NCBI GenBank assembly: GCA_035771175.1
Contig: CM069598.1
Location: 1,677,831 to 1,741,830, forward strand
Direction: 5' to 3'
Length of the DNA: 64,000 nt
DNA from: Paratinospora sagittata
Taxonomy: Eukaryota; Streptophyta; Magnoliopsida; Ranunculales; Menispermaceae
The position numbers and the translations under genes are program-made. Below, one piece after another: positions 8,515 through 18,880 of this stretch. Position 1 is the stretch's first letter, and every line of letters starts with the position of its first letter. A model generated the notes under the pieces. It made no database searches, was not told the origin of the DNA, and worked only from the letters and a program-made list of their open reading frames with translations.

Positions 8515-11076
8515 ATGAGATTCTTCTTCTTCTTCTTTTGCGTACTCTTCCTCCTCCTCCTCCTCTCCTTATTACTAACACCGTCCATGGCAGATTCCTC
8601 TTCGTCTTCTACTGATAATAGTGAAGATGATGATGATGATGATGATGTTTCAGCTTTAATTGCGTTTAAAACTTCTTCTGTAACCAGTGATCCTAATGGT
8701 TTCTTATCCAACTGGTCTCCAGACTCTCCTAGCCCCTGTTCCTGGAAAGGCGTCCTCTGTTCTTTACAGTCCCGAGTCACCGGCCTCGATCTCACCGGCG
8801 CCGGTCTCTCCGGCCACCTCCATCTCGACTACCTCACTTCCATGCCATTTCTCCATCATCTCCGGCTACCCAGAAACTCCTTCTCCGGGAACCTCTCCCA
8901 TCTCCTCCCCTGTAACTTCATCACTCTTGATTTGTCTTCCAACAACTTTTCCGAACCAATCTCCCTCTCTTGCCGGAGCCTCGCCATCCTTAACCTCTCC
9001 CGGAACTCTATTCCGGCATTCAATTTTCCCTTCGGCCCTTCTCTGACCCAACTCGACCTCTCCCGGAATCGGCTCTCCGATCACGCCTTCTTCACTTACT
9101 CTGTTTCTCACTGTCAAAATCTCAACTTTCTCAACTTCTCCGATAACAAGCTCGCCGGAAAATTCCCCCCGGTTTCTCTCTCCTCTTGCCGTAATCTCTC
9201 GACCCTTGATGTTTCGTATAATCTCTTGACCGAAGATGTTCCGCCGGAGTTCTTCAGTGGAACTGATTCCCCTGTTTCTTTTAAGCATCTGGACCTGTCT
9301 TACAACAATTTCTCTGGTAATTTCTCTGCTTTTCAATTCGGGCACTGTGGAAATCTCACCCTTCTTAATTTATCTCATAACGGGTTTTCCGGCATTGGGT
9401 TTCCGGCCAGCTTGATCAACTGTCAGTTTCTGGAGGTACTTGATCTTTCACATAATGGGTTGCAGCATAAAATTCCCCCTGATTTAGGAAGCTTGAGGAA
9501 TTTGCAGGTTCTTTCTCTGGCAAAAAATCAATTTTCCGGCGAGATACCGCCAGAGCTGGGCCAGATATGTGGGAACATCCGAGAGCTTGATCTTTCCAGG
9601 AATACACTCCGGGGAGGATTTCCGGCGACATTTACATCGTGTTCTTCTCTGCAAAGTCTTAATTTGGGAAGTAATCAGCTATCTGGAGATTTCTTAGCTA
9701 CAGTGGTGAGCACTCTTCCGGCTCTGAGGAATCTCAATGTTGGTTTCAACAACATAACCGGTTCTGTTCCTTCCTCATTGACCAACTGTTCTCAGCTGCA
9801 AGTTCTTGATCTCAGTTCCAATGAGTTTACTGGAAATGTTCCTTCTTGGTTGTGCTCTAATTCCTTGTCTTCCCTGGAGAAAATTCTGTTAGCAGACAAC
9901 CTACTCTCAGGAACAGTGCCACCGGAGCTTGGAAATTGTAAGAACTTGAAGACCCTTGATCTTAGCCTTAATCATTTAAGTGGGTCTATTCCTCACCAAG
10001 TCTGGGGATTACCAAATCTTTCGGATTTGTTTATGTGGGGGAACAATCTTTCTGGCGAAATCCCAGATACAATCTGCTTGAAAGGTGGGAATTTGGAGAC
10101 TCTGATTCTCAATAACAATTTCATCACCGGAATCATTCCTGCTTCACTTTCCAAATGCACTAACTTGTTATGGGTGTCTCTCGCGAGCAACAGGCTCAAT
10201 GGAGAAATCCCTTTTGAGATTGGAAATCTTAAGAGTCTAGCCATTCTGCAACTGGGTAACAATTCACTTACTGGAAAGATTCCTCAGGAGCTGGGAAATT
10301 GCCAAAGTCTGATTTGGCTTGATCTAAATAGAAATGATTTGTCGGGTATTATACCCCCGGAACTAGTTTTGCAGTCCGGTTTCATTAGGCCCGGACTAAT
10401 TTCAGGTAAGCATTATGCATTTGTGAGGAATGAGGGAGGAACAGCTTGTAGAGGAGCTGGAGGACTAGTGGAATTTGAAGGTATCCGTCCGGATAAGCTG
10501 GTTTCTTTTCCCATGATTAATTCTTGTCCCTCAATTCGAATCTACACTGGTGTGACTGTATATACGTATATCAACAATGGCAGCATGATCTACCTTGATC
10601 TTTCCTACAATTCCTTGTCTGGCCCAATCCCAAATAGCTTCGGTTCGATGTCTTATCTTCAAGTATTGAATTTGGGACATAACAGGCTTACAGGAACAAT
10701 ACCTGATGGCTTTGGAGGTTTGAAACAAGTTGGAGTTCTTGATCTCTCTCACAATGATCTTCAAGGACTTCTTCCAGGGTCATTAGGAACGCTCTTATTT
10801 CTCAGTGATCTCGACGTGTCAAACAACAACCTCACAGGAATTATTCCTTCCACAGGTCAGTTAACAACATTTCCAACATCAAGATATGAAAACAATTCTG
10901 GTTTATGTGGAGTCCCCTTGCCTCCTTGTGGATCTGGCTCTGGAACCCGTCAGCCAAATTTTAATTCGCAAGGGAAGAAGCAGTCAATGGCTGCCGGTGT
11001 GATTATAGGTATCTGCCTTGTTTCCATCTGTATTCAGAGTATAATACTCTGTTGTATTCTGTATCAACTCTGTTAG
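8515..11076 (+). CDS. Kinase-less BRL1-type LRR receptor (truncated duplicate with new C-terminus)
   Basis: The 853-residue frame matches the ectodomain of the full-length receptor at 20967-24608, with roughly twenty scattered substitutions. It has a hydrophobic signal peptide (residues 1 to about 26), an acidic N-terminal stretch, the cysteine-pair cap CSWKGVLC, more than twenty leucine-rich repeats, the island domain ([19 protein letters not shown], about residue 620 on) used by BRI1/BRL receptors to bind brassinosteroid, and the C-cap CGVPLPPC. Identity stops at residue about 830, in the start of the transmembrane segment. From there, GIICLVS-type codons come from duplicated intergenic DNA (11004-11030) and the last 15 or so residues come from an inserted LTR-like element, ending at TAG (11074-11076). 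The replaced tail is hydrophobic and cysteine-rich, so the product may still be membrane-anchored, like a receptor-like protein. There is no kinase. It could be an expressed decoy receptor or a pseudogene; the long intact frame favours the former only weakly, because the duplication looks recent. Confidence 0.85.
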   Translation: MRFFFFFFCVLFLLLLLSLLLTPSMADSSSSSTDNSEDDDDDDDVSALIAFKTSSVTSDPNGFLSNWSPDSPSPCSWKGVLCSLQSRVTGLDLTGAGLSGHLHLDYLTSMPFLHHLRLPRNSFSGNLSHLLPCNFITLDLSSNNFSEPISLSCRSLAILNLSRNSIPAFNFPFGPSLTQLDLSRNRLSDHAFFTYSVSHCQNLNFLNFSDNKLAGKFPPVSLSSCRNLSTLDVSYNLLTEDVPPEFFSGTDSPVSFKHLDLSYNNFSGNFSAFQFGHCGNLTLLNLSHNGFSGIGFPASLINCQFLEVLDLSHNGLQHKIPPDLGSLRNLQVLSLAKNQFSGEIPPELGQICGNIRELDLSRNTLRGGFPATFTSCSSLQSLNLGSNQLSGDFLATVVSTLPALRNLNVGFNNITGSVPSSLTNCSQLQVLDLSSNEFTGNVPSWLCSNSLSSLEKILLADNLLSGTVPPELGNCKNLKTLDLSLNHLSGSIPHQVWGLPNLSDLFMWGNNLSGEIPDTICLKGGNLETLILNNNFITGIIPASLSKCTNLLWVSLASNRLNGEIPFEIGNLKSLAILQLGNNSLTGKIPQELGNCQSLIWLDLNRNDLSGIIPPELVLQSGFIRPGLISGKHYAFVRNEGGTACRGAGGLVEFEGIRPDKLVSFPMINSCPSIRIYTGVTVYTYINNGSMIYLDLSYNSLSGPIPNSFGSMSYLQVLNLGHNRLTGTIPDGFGGLKQVGVLDLSHNDLQGLLPGSLGTLLFLSDLDVSNNNLTGIIPSTGQLTTFPTSRYENNSGLCGVPLPPCGSGSGTRQPNFNSQGKKQSMAAGVIIGICLVSICIQSIILCCILYQLC

Positions 11077-11535
11077 TTGTGTCAGGTTCATTAGTTAGTT
11101 ACAACTCTGTTCTGTTTCTGGTTAGTTAACTCAGTAGGTTAGTTTCAATTCTGGTTAGTTAGATGATGATACTCTCTTGTAGGGGTGCTCATGGGTTGCG
11201 TTGGATTTGATCGGATTAGGGCCAAAACGTAACCCAACCCAAATAGTTCGGGTTGACAAATTTGAAACCTAATTCAATTTATCTTCCAATCCAATCCAAA
11301 TAGTTTGGATTTGGTTTGATCGGGTTGGACTTAAGCTATATATTTGACATATAATTTATTGATATAAGAACTTTAATTTTTCATTTATCGTTTAGATTTG
11401 CTAGTTATTTTTTTCCACTATTATTTTGCAATGAATAGTCTATTAATATTACATATTAGTAGATAGTAATAATAATTTGCAAAATAACAACGCATAAATT
11501 GAGATTGTATATATTAATAGTATAGTAACCCTATG

Positions 11536-11567
<32 letters not shown>

Positions 11568-11948
11568 TATGGTATAAACTAAATTAGATAGTATTAGATA
11601 AGAATCATAAGATATATATAAATCTTAAAAAAAATAAGCGAAATTTTAGGGTTTTAACACTTATCTCGGTTCGGGTTGGTTTAATCAGGTTTTTAGGGGC
11701 TCAATTCATGACCCAACCCAAACTGATCAGGTTGGGTATTTTAGAATCCAACGCAAACAACCTATTTAATCCAACCCAAATCAACTCAAAAGGTTTGGTT
11801 CGGTCCGTTCGGTCAGGTTGGTGGACACCCCTACTATCTTGTTTTGTTGCTTTCATTAATACAGTTCTTGGTTTCTGCTCATTCATTTCTATCTCTTCTT
11901 TCTTCTCTCGTTCTGTTCTTTCCTCTCCATTGTGGACAAACACTATCA
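11031..11948. mobile_element. LTR-like insertion at the duplication junction (solo LTR, carrying a nested MITE)
   Basis: Comparison with the uninterrupted sequence at 6741-6770 shows 918 bp inserted between two copies of ATCTG (11026-11030 and 11949-11953), a 5-bp target-site duplication typical of LTR retrotransposons. The text around 11071-11180 (TGTTAGTTGTGTCAGG, repeated 'ttagttagtt') and 11842-11948 (attaatacagttcttgg ... cattgtggacaaacac) resembles a Ty1-copia LTR. The ends read TATTC...ATCA rather than TG...CA, so one terminus may be mutated. Without the nested MITE and its duplicated target the element is about 256 bp. Its first 46 bp supply the C-terminus and stop codon of the truncated receptor. 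Confidence 0.65.
11180..11833. mobile_element. hAT-like MITE nested in the LTR
   Basis: The 654-bp element starts TAGGGGTGCTCA and ends in the near-complement TGGACACCCCTA. It is bordered by 8-bp direct repeats CTCTCTTG (11172-11179) and CTATCTTG (11834-11841), one mismatch apart. Eight-base duplications and AGGGGTG-type termini are characteristic of non-autonomous hAT elements. Subterminal repeats of CCCAACCC/GGGTTGG are frequent at both ends, and a (TA)n tract lies at 11541-11567. There is no transposase. Confidence 0.75.
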
Positions 11949-12358
11949 ATCTGAATCTTCAAAATTGTTTTTTTTTTTCTTTTAGATAAACTCTACTATT
12001 TATAAGAAGAATGGTGCTACCATTTTGTGCAACAATTTTAGTCAAAACACACCAGAATTACCTTTTCTATATAATGATTCTATTTGTGATCAAATATACA
12101 CTTTATCTGCGTGCTGTGCAATGGTATGCATGGTTTTTTTGTTTTTGCTTCAAACATCCAGTGGAGTTTGACTAATGGGTGGTTTTGTGCGTAAGAAAAG
12201 TGTCACACATTACCACAGGTGATAAAAGAAGAAGCAATAGGGACGCCTTCAATTATTGAAGAAGAGAGTTTTACACATTCCCCTCCGGAGGAGCTACAAG
12301 GCAAACAAGTCTCTTATTATAATTATTGGAAGGAGTTGCAAATATTCAAACAAATTTC

Positions 12359-12859
12359 TCAGACGCACAATTCGGATTTGGCAACAAGAATGCCGTCAGA
12401 ATCAGCATAGAGCCATTCTCCATCGTAAATGAAGGTTCCTGCAAGGTAGACAGGTACGTGCTTTTCTCCAACTCCCTTCTTGTTAGATTTCTGAGGATGA
12501 GATGCTATGGCCCTTGCACCAATATCACATCCATTGATCTCATCAACATCTCTGATGCACCCATTCACCACAACACCAACCCACCCCATATTTTGTGCTA
12601 ATTGTGCCAAGTTACCCCCAACAATTGCACATCTCATGCTTCCTCCACCATCTATCACCAGAACTCTGCCTTCCCCTTTTGTCTCTAAAACCTCTCTCAC
12701 CAATACATTGTCTTCGAATACCTTGAGTGTTACGATGGGGCCTGAGAATGCCCGGCGCTGCCCATACATCTGGAATATTGGCTGAAGAACCCGCAAGTCT
12801 CCGGTCGTTATAAGCGCTGCATTTGAGTCGCAGGCTTCAGCTGTTGCCAAGTAAGCCAT
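12359..12859 (-). CDS. RraA-like protein / putative 4-hydroxy-4-methyl-2-oxoglutarate aldolase, copy 2
   Basis: The intact 166-residue frame is paralogous to 7166-7666 through the tandem duplication. It differs at about three positions by my comparison: Ala for Gly near residue 15, GARA for GVRA after NGCDI, and SNKKG for SNRKG. All fold signatures are the same (GGGSMRCAIVGGN, CIRDVDEI, DGEWLYADSDGI). A 5'-UTR intron at 12862-13035 is kept. Neither copy has a frameshift or a lost catalytic Arg-Asp pair, so both may be functional. In the presumed ancestral arrangement this gene is divergent from BRL1 with several kb between them; here a LINE has further widened the gap. Confidence 0.88.
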   Translation of the reverse strand: MAYLATAEACDSNAALITTGDLRVLQPIFQMYGQRRAFSGPIVTLKVFEDNVLVREVLETKGEGRVLVIDGGGSMRCAIVGGNLAQLAQNMGWVGVVVNGCIRDVDEINGCDIGARAIASHPQKSNKKGVGEKHVPVYLAGTFIYDGEWLYADSDGILVAKSELCV

Positions 12860-12861
12860 AT

Positions 12862-13035
12862 CTGAAATTCTCCCTCTCCTCTCTACGTACTGTAACTTGC
12901 ACCTGTGTAGTTATTAATTAGTTAGTTTTTTATGTTATGAGCCGAGAATCAAGCAAAACAGACGTACAGAATGGAATATATGAATTTAAACAAATAGAGA
13001 AAGCCATAAGGTATAGAAAAGTGGAAGGAGCTTAC
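12862..13035 (-). other. 5'-UTR intron of RraA-like copy 2
   Basis: The minus-strand donor GTAAG at 13035 and acceptor CAG at 12862, directly before the start codon, correspond position for position to the intron inferred in copy 1. Inferred from splice signals and conservation between the copies. Confidence 0.6.
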
Positions 13036-14095
13036 CCGACCCGACGATGACAGTAGAGGAAGAAGGAAGACCACGATCGACTTCTCCACCAAATCAAACC
13101 AAACACGACACACAATAAGCAATCGATTTTGATTTCAATTCTTTCTTCTTATCGGAAAAATATATGGGATTAGGGCTGGCATCAGCAATTGTCCTTGGTT
13201 TCAGTGCCCTGACGGACAAGGTTGCATTTACCAATGAAAATTGCAAAACCAAATGGCAGTTACAAACAAAATACAACCAATCCTCCATAAGTCAAGGCTT
13301 TTATTTAATTATTTCTAGCGGTTCTTGGACTAGTCCAACAAATTAAAACTTTGACCACAAGTGTTGAAATCACCGCACCCACAATCTCTTTTAGATATTT
13401 CCAGAAAGGAATTGGGAATTGGGTGGTAGAAATATCATCACCGTCACTAATTGGTTCTTCACCAGGGTGCTGGTGCAGTGCAGGTGCAAAGATGCAATCT
13501 CTTCTTCCAAACCAGGCTCAGAAAGGAACCGCTGGAGAATGAATATATCGAAAGATGATGCACTAAAAGAATTACTTTGTTCTGGACCACATCCCCTCCC
13601 ACCCTCCACTCTGACTGTTGCGATTACACGTCACTGATGAGTCTGGAGTTATTCTTCTTCTTCACATTGAATAATAGAATTGTAGTCAATTTGGAATACC
13701 CCGATGCTATGCCATCTAGCGTAGAAATTTTTATTCAAGACAATGCTTAATTCTTGTCCCGAGTGACGTTGATAAATTCGATTGTGATCAATATCAGTAC
13801 AATATATATTATAGTAGTATATGATGCTTTTTTTATTTATTAATGAAATAATGTTAAACTAGAGGTTTGGAAACATGCTTTAAAATATACAAGGTTTAAA
13901 TTATCAGCCTAAGAATGAATAATGTATAATTTTATTGAAATACAAGTATAAATGAATAGATATTGAAGGTTAAAAGTTTAGAGATGCTAAACTTTTGAGT
14001 ATATTCATGATTAAGAGAGAGAAAGCTGTGAACCATACAAATGAAGCACAGAAATGTTTATCAAGTTTTATATGATTAAAACATCTAATTAAATT
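13036..14095. other. Upstream region of RraA-like copy 2, no gene seen
   Basis: Homology to copy 1 extends to about 13588. From there to the LINE target site at 14078-14095 the sequence is AT-rich and unique to this copy. It belongs to the region missing from copy 1. Short open frames here are shadows with no recognisable product. Confidence 0.7.
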
Positions 14096-16180
14096 GGGGT
14101 TTCATGACATTTGTGATGAAGATGAAAGGCTTCGGAAGCATATGGCTATCATGGATGTATGGATGTATTTCTTCTTTGACCTACTCAATTGTGATTAACG
14201 GTAAGCCGAAGGAAAAGTTCAATGCAGAAAATGGGCTTAGATAGGGGGACCCACTATCTCCCTTCTTGTTAACTATTGTTGTTGATGGCCTAAGAAGATT
14301 GATGTCTCCCTCGAGACAATACTTGTTGGTTCACGAATTTGTGGTGGGAAAGGAGAATATCGAAATTTTTCACTTGCAATACACGGATGATACACTGTTC
14401 CTCTTGAAGGGGGAGGATGAAAATGTACTCAATGCTCGTAGGGTCCTTCAATGCTTTAGTGAAATATCAGGTTTAAAGGTAAATATTTCAAAAAGCCAAA
14501 TGGTGAGCGAGGATTCCTTATCCCACCTTGCAAATAAGGCGGGCTGCTCAATTGACACGTGGCCTATGAATTACCTTGGTCTTCTTCTTGAAGGCAATCC
14601 ATTATCCAAAGTATTATGGGAATCGGTCATGGCAAAAATATCTAAAAAGTTGGATGGATGGAGGAGGGCTTTCCTCTCCAAGGGTGGTCGGCTTGCATTA
14701 GTGCGTTCTGTTTTGATGGCTTTCCCCTCATATTGTATGTCCATATTTAAGATCCCATCATTAGTGGCAGATTGGATTGAGAAAAAAAAATCAAAAACTT
14801 CTTCTGGGGGGCAAGCAAAATAGAAGTGTTTTCAAATTGATAAAATGGAAAGTGGTTCAAAGACCAGTGGAGAAGGGTGGGCTGGTATAGGAAATATATC
14901 CCTTAGGAAATATATCCCTTCGAAATGTTGTTTTGTGTAGTAAATGGATTTGGAGGTTTACCAAGGACCATTCTCTTTATGGGCTCGAGTGGTTGCTAGT
15001 AGACATGGAAGGATCAACTTCAATGGTTTGAGGAGAAGGGGGATATCCACATACAAATGTCCGTGGAAGTTCATTTCCTCATTAATATCGTAGTTTACAT
15101 CACATTTGACTTTCAGTGTTGGGAATGGACAGACATTCAGATTTTGGGAGGATAGGTGGTTGAGCAACTCCACACTGACTAACACGTTCCCCCATCTTTA
15201 CCGATTATCTACGCTCCACAATCAACCTATTGCATCATTCCTTGACACCTCATCACCCATACCTTCACACAATGGCGCTTGGAACCTCCACTTCCCTAGA
15301 GCTTTAACTGGCCGAGAGATTGTAGAAATAGGATCTCTTCGTTAATTACTCCAAACTGTTTCAATATCTCCAGAATCTGATAGGATTATTTGGCTCATTG
15401 ACTCATCAAGTCATATTCTTGCAAGTCTTATTTTTCATGTCTCATTGACTCACCTTAAATCCCATTTTTTCCATGTTCTAACTGCATTTGGCAGGCACAT
15501 GTCCCATTCAAGGTAAGAATATTTGGGTGGACTTTGGCCCATAGGCGTATTAATACTGCTGACATGTTGCAACGCAAGCTTCCCACTACTTGCTTATCAC
15601 CCAACTGCTGCGTGCTTTGTAAACAGGATGGAGAGAGCACTGATCATATTCTTCTTCATCGTGCTTATTCAAAATCACTATGGGGGAAATGGTTTAACTT
15701 TTATAGTACCAAGTTTCTAGTTCCTCGACAAATAGAGGCGGTTCTGACCTTATGTCACATTCCTTCCCTATTGGCTGAGGAAAAAGGATTAAGTTTGATT
15801 TCCTTTTGCGACCTTATGGCTGATTTGGATAAAGAGAAATAATAGGATATTTTACAACTTGGTTAAGTCAGAGTCACAACTATGAAAAGAAATTAAACTT
15901 AGGGCCAACACATGGGTTTATGCTTCTTCTAGGGCTAAGGGCTTATCAATTACAGATTGGGTATTGAATTGGGGCAATTGTATGTATGTGGGTAGGGACT
16001 ATCTTCATTAAAGGGGATGAGGAGTTATGAACGGATGGACGATATTTTTGTTTTTAGAACTATGCAGAAGCAGGGCCTATACTTTTCATCTCTGGTAAAA
16101 AGGATTGTATATTGATTTATTACAAGATTCAATACAAAGTTTCATTTGTTTCTTCTCAAAAAAAAAAAAAAAAAAACAAG
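14096..16180 (+). mobile_element. 5'-truncated L1-type LINE with poly(A) tail and target-site duplication
   Basis: The element is flanked by imperfect 18-bp direct repeats: AAAACATCTAATTAAATT at 14078-14095 and AAAACATCATATTAAATT at 16181-16198. It ends in a poly(A) run (about 16158-16176). Coding remnants read as L1 reverse transcriptase: the segment GFGSIWLSWMYGCISS, then a GLRQGDPLSP motif whose Gln codon is now a TAG stop, then the catalytic YTDD with FLLKG after it, WPMNYLGLLL and the FLSKGGRLALVRSVL thumb region. A zinc-binding terminal domain (CCVLCKQDGESTDHILLHC-like) lies near 15590-15660. Frameshifts and stops make it dead. It inserted into the BRL1 5' flank after, or independently of, the duplication, and copy 1 lacks the site. 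Confidence 0.88.
14266..14823 (+). pseudogene. LINE reverse-transcriptase fragment
   Basis: A 185-codon open stretch carries the palm and thumb of an L1-type reverse transcriptase with the YTDD catalytic pair (normally YADD/FADD). The upstream part of the same domain is separated by an in-frame TAG, and the frame is lost after a poly-A-like AAAAAAAA tract near 14781. It is part of the LINE at 14096-16180 and not a host gene. Confidence 0.8.
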
Positions 16181-16624
16181 AAAACATCATATTAAATTAA
16201 GTTGAAAAAATAATTTGTAAGACCACAATAAAGCGTGACTTTTGGGAAAAATTGTCACATTCTCTTGCAATTTCTTGGACGATCGGCTTTTTAACCAAGT
16301 TACCAGTCTCAACGTACAGGCCCATTTCACAGCTTGTTTGAGCCTTTGGACCTATTGATGTGAAGTTGACACCAATGTAGCCTATGCCCAACAATCAATA
16401 GTTTCTTCCGTCAACAATTCCATACTCAACTAATTCATTTTTTTTAAGAGAAGATATAAAAATATACAATATTTGTCCTTTATAGGCATTAGGTTCAGTT
16501 CTTGAACTTATTAATTTTCACGCTAATAGAATGAGACTATAATGACCACCCAACGACACGACCAAGTCGAGTTTAAAAATTTCTCTCTCCTTGTGCGGGT
16601 GCTTACCGTGACACATAGTTTTAA

Positions 16625-16715
16625 AAACTGTTGTTATTCTGCGATTTGAACTCACGATCCCTGTAATAAATATAGAGCTGGGACCAATTACGCCAACACC
16701 TCGTTGGCACTCAAC
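16625..16715 (-). mobile_element. SINE-like fragment
   Basis: On the minus strand a box-A-like TGGCGTAATTGG is followed about 40 bp later by a box-B-like GAGTTCAAATCGC, the spacing of a tRNA-derived SINE head. Ends are not defined and no poly(A) tail was assigned. Confidence 0.45.
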
Positions 16716-18845
16716 TAATTTATTTTGTGTAATTATTTTTTTTCTTGAAAAAAAACGTCCCTCTTAGTTTGTGATATGAGAATAATTTTTTGTATTGAAA
16801 ATTCGAAAACCACAAAATATTTTGATTGATAAAATCTAAAAGTAGCTTGTGAAGATGTTATTCTTTGAATGATAAATTTTTTTTCTCTCTGTAATTTTGT
16901 GTTTAGAATTATATATCCCAGTAAATCACTCTTAATATCCAATTAGCTGACGATGATTATAAATAGTAAGCCCATTAATTTTGAATAATGGAGAAATATG
17001 AATGATAGTTATATTTTGAATGTAAAAAAAAAAAAAAAAATGTCTGAAAATCTGGAATCCATTTGCTGGTAGCAAATCGGATACTGCACTCAGCTGTAGA
17101 CGTGACTAAAATACCATACAATGAGGGGAAGTACAGACTCTTGCTACAAAATTTGTCTTTATTTTCCAAGTACTTTTCACGGGCACTCTCATTATACAAT
17201 TATTACTAGTGTCAGAATAATATTTAAAAAAAAAATTAAGAAAGAAAGAGTATAGAGGATGGAGGATAGAGGTGGGTACCGGAGACAGACAGACACATCA
17301 ATTCGTTGGGATTCATGTATCAGAAAGCCCCTGCTTCAGGCTTCAGCTGACTCTGCTACGTAAATGACTCGTGCGCCTGAACGTGAGAGAGAGAGAGAGA
17401 GAGGCCCCAGCAAGCATTTTCAACATGACTCAATTAATGTCCCCTACTCCCACTCCCACTATAATAATCTTTTAACATATACACCATGTAATAAGACAAG
17501 AGTTGAATTCAAACCCAATCTTGCATGCCCAATTAATTGCCTCTGTTTTTTACTAATTATTAATAGAAAATATCACGAATAAAATTGTGAGAGATCCAAG
17601 ATAGAAAATCACATAATGTGGATAATGAATTGGTTTTATGAGGTGGGAGTCCATTAGATTTATATTAGGTGGCCAAGGAAGTTGGATCACTTACGTGCAG
17701 GTCCTATCTTAGTTATAACCTCCTACGTACTCTTTTGTCCTCCTTAACAAAATGCCTCGCACACGAAAGGGGTTGATTAATAAAGCTTGGTGCATAAAAT
17801 TCTTGAGAATTTGAGTTAGAAAGGATCACACTTTTTTGAATCTATTAGACGTAATTTTATCTTAAATTACAAAAGTCTTTTAAGCCAACTTGGGTTACAT
17901 GGTCAATTAGTTGGAGATAAAAATGTGAGTGTAAGTATTTACTCCACGACTTCTTTAGATATTATTGATATTATGGTGGCTATATTATAGAATAATCTCA
18001 CATCAATTACGATATTTTTAAAATTTTCATAGTTAGTAGTCTTTATAAATCTTACATGCATAAGTATTGGGTGGTACTTAAAATAAGGCTCTCACAACTT
18101 ATGTTAAGCTTATTCACAATTTTTTTTATTTTTTATTAAGATACAACAAGCCTCGTGAATACAACCATCGAAAGACCACCTATTCAGGTGAGAATTAGTC
18201 ACATAAGAGGTAGACCCGGATGACAAAAGTTTAAAGCCTACAACAATTATTTATGTTCTCTCAAAGGAAAGAATCAAACCCAAGCTCATTCACAATTTAC
18301 TATATATACAATAAACTGTTTGCTTAATAAAGAAAGAAGTGCAGAAAAATAGTATATTTATTTAGAATAATAAGAGAATGGTGGAAGATGGGAAATAATA
18401 GAATAGCTTTATGAATCAATTAGAGAAAAGGACGGCCCGAAATTGCTGGGTTTCTTTGCGAGGATTCCGCTGTTTTCTAGCGTATATATATGAAAAAGTT
18501 TGAAAAAAAATGGGAAAGAGAATAATATGATCTCAAATCAAACTCGAGGTTTAATTTGGAGGGAGGAATCCAAGAGCTACAGTGCAAGGGGACCCTTAGC
18601 GTGACGACATAGAAATAGTCCAGCGTCCTGACAAAAACAGAAAAGAGAAAAATTTGATACCCTCTCTCTCACGTTCATACTTTGATTTGATTTTATTATT
18701 ATTATTTTTTTGTGGGTATTGGATATAATTTTTAATTTGATTATTAAGTTATTCTTTCCATTAAATTAATAAAACCACTCACCCACCCAAACCACCCACC
18801 TTCCTTCTCAAAAGGGCCCTCTTTTCCTTTTTTTCCAAGTCGTCC

Positions 18846-18880
18846 TCTTCTTCTTCTTCTTCTTCTTCTTCTTCTTCTTC
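18846..18880. repeat. (TTC)n microsatellite
   Basis: There is an uninterrupted run of about twelve TTC units in the BRL1 upstream region. Confidence 0.9.

Larger units (their letters stand above)
6741..11003. repeat. Tandem duplication, copy 1 (RraA-like gene plus truncated BRL1)
   Basis: This block repeats, in the same order and orientation, as 11004-23452. It starts in the CSN6 3' flank and ends inside the BRL1 transmembrane codons. At the right edge the BRL1 text GGTGTGAT is joined directly to TATAGGTATCTGCC, which is the left edge of the block (6741). The two parental sequences share only AT at the joint, a microhomology of about 2 bp. Copy 1 is about 4.3 kb because it lacks the long BRL1 upstream region; copy 2 is about 12.4 kb because it keeps that region and has LTR and LINE insertions. 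Confidence 0.9.

Noticed and set aside
8866..9345. 159-residue open frame on the minus strand opposite the truncated BRL1 (and its twin at 21315-21794)
   Set aside because: It is a shadow of the leucine-rich repeat codons: it is Glu/Arg/Gly-rich, appears in both BRL1 copies only because the sequence is duplicated, and has no start context or known domain.
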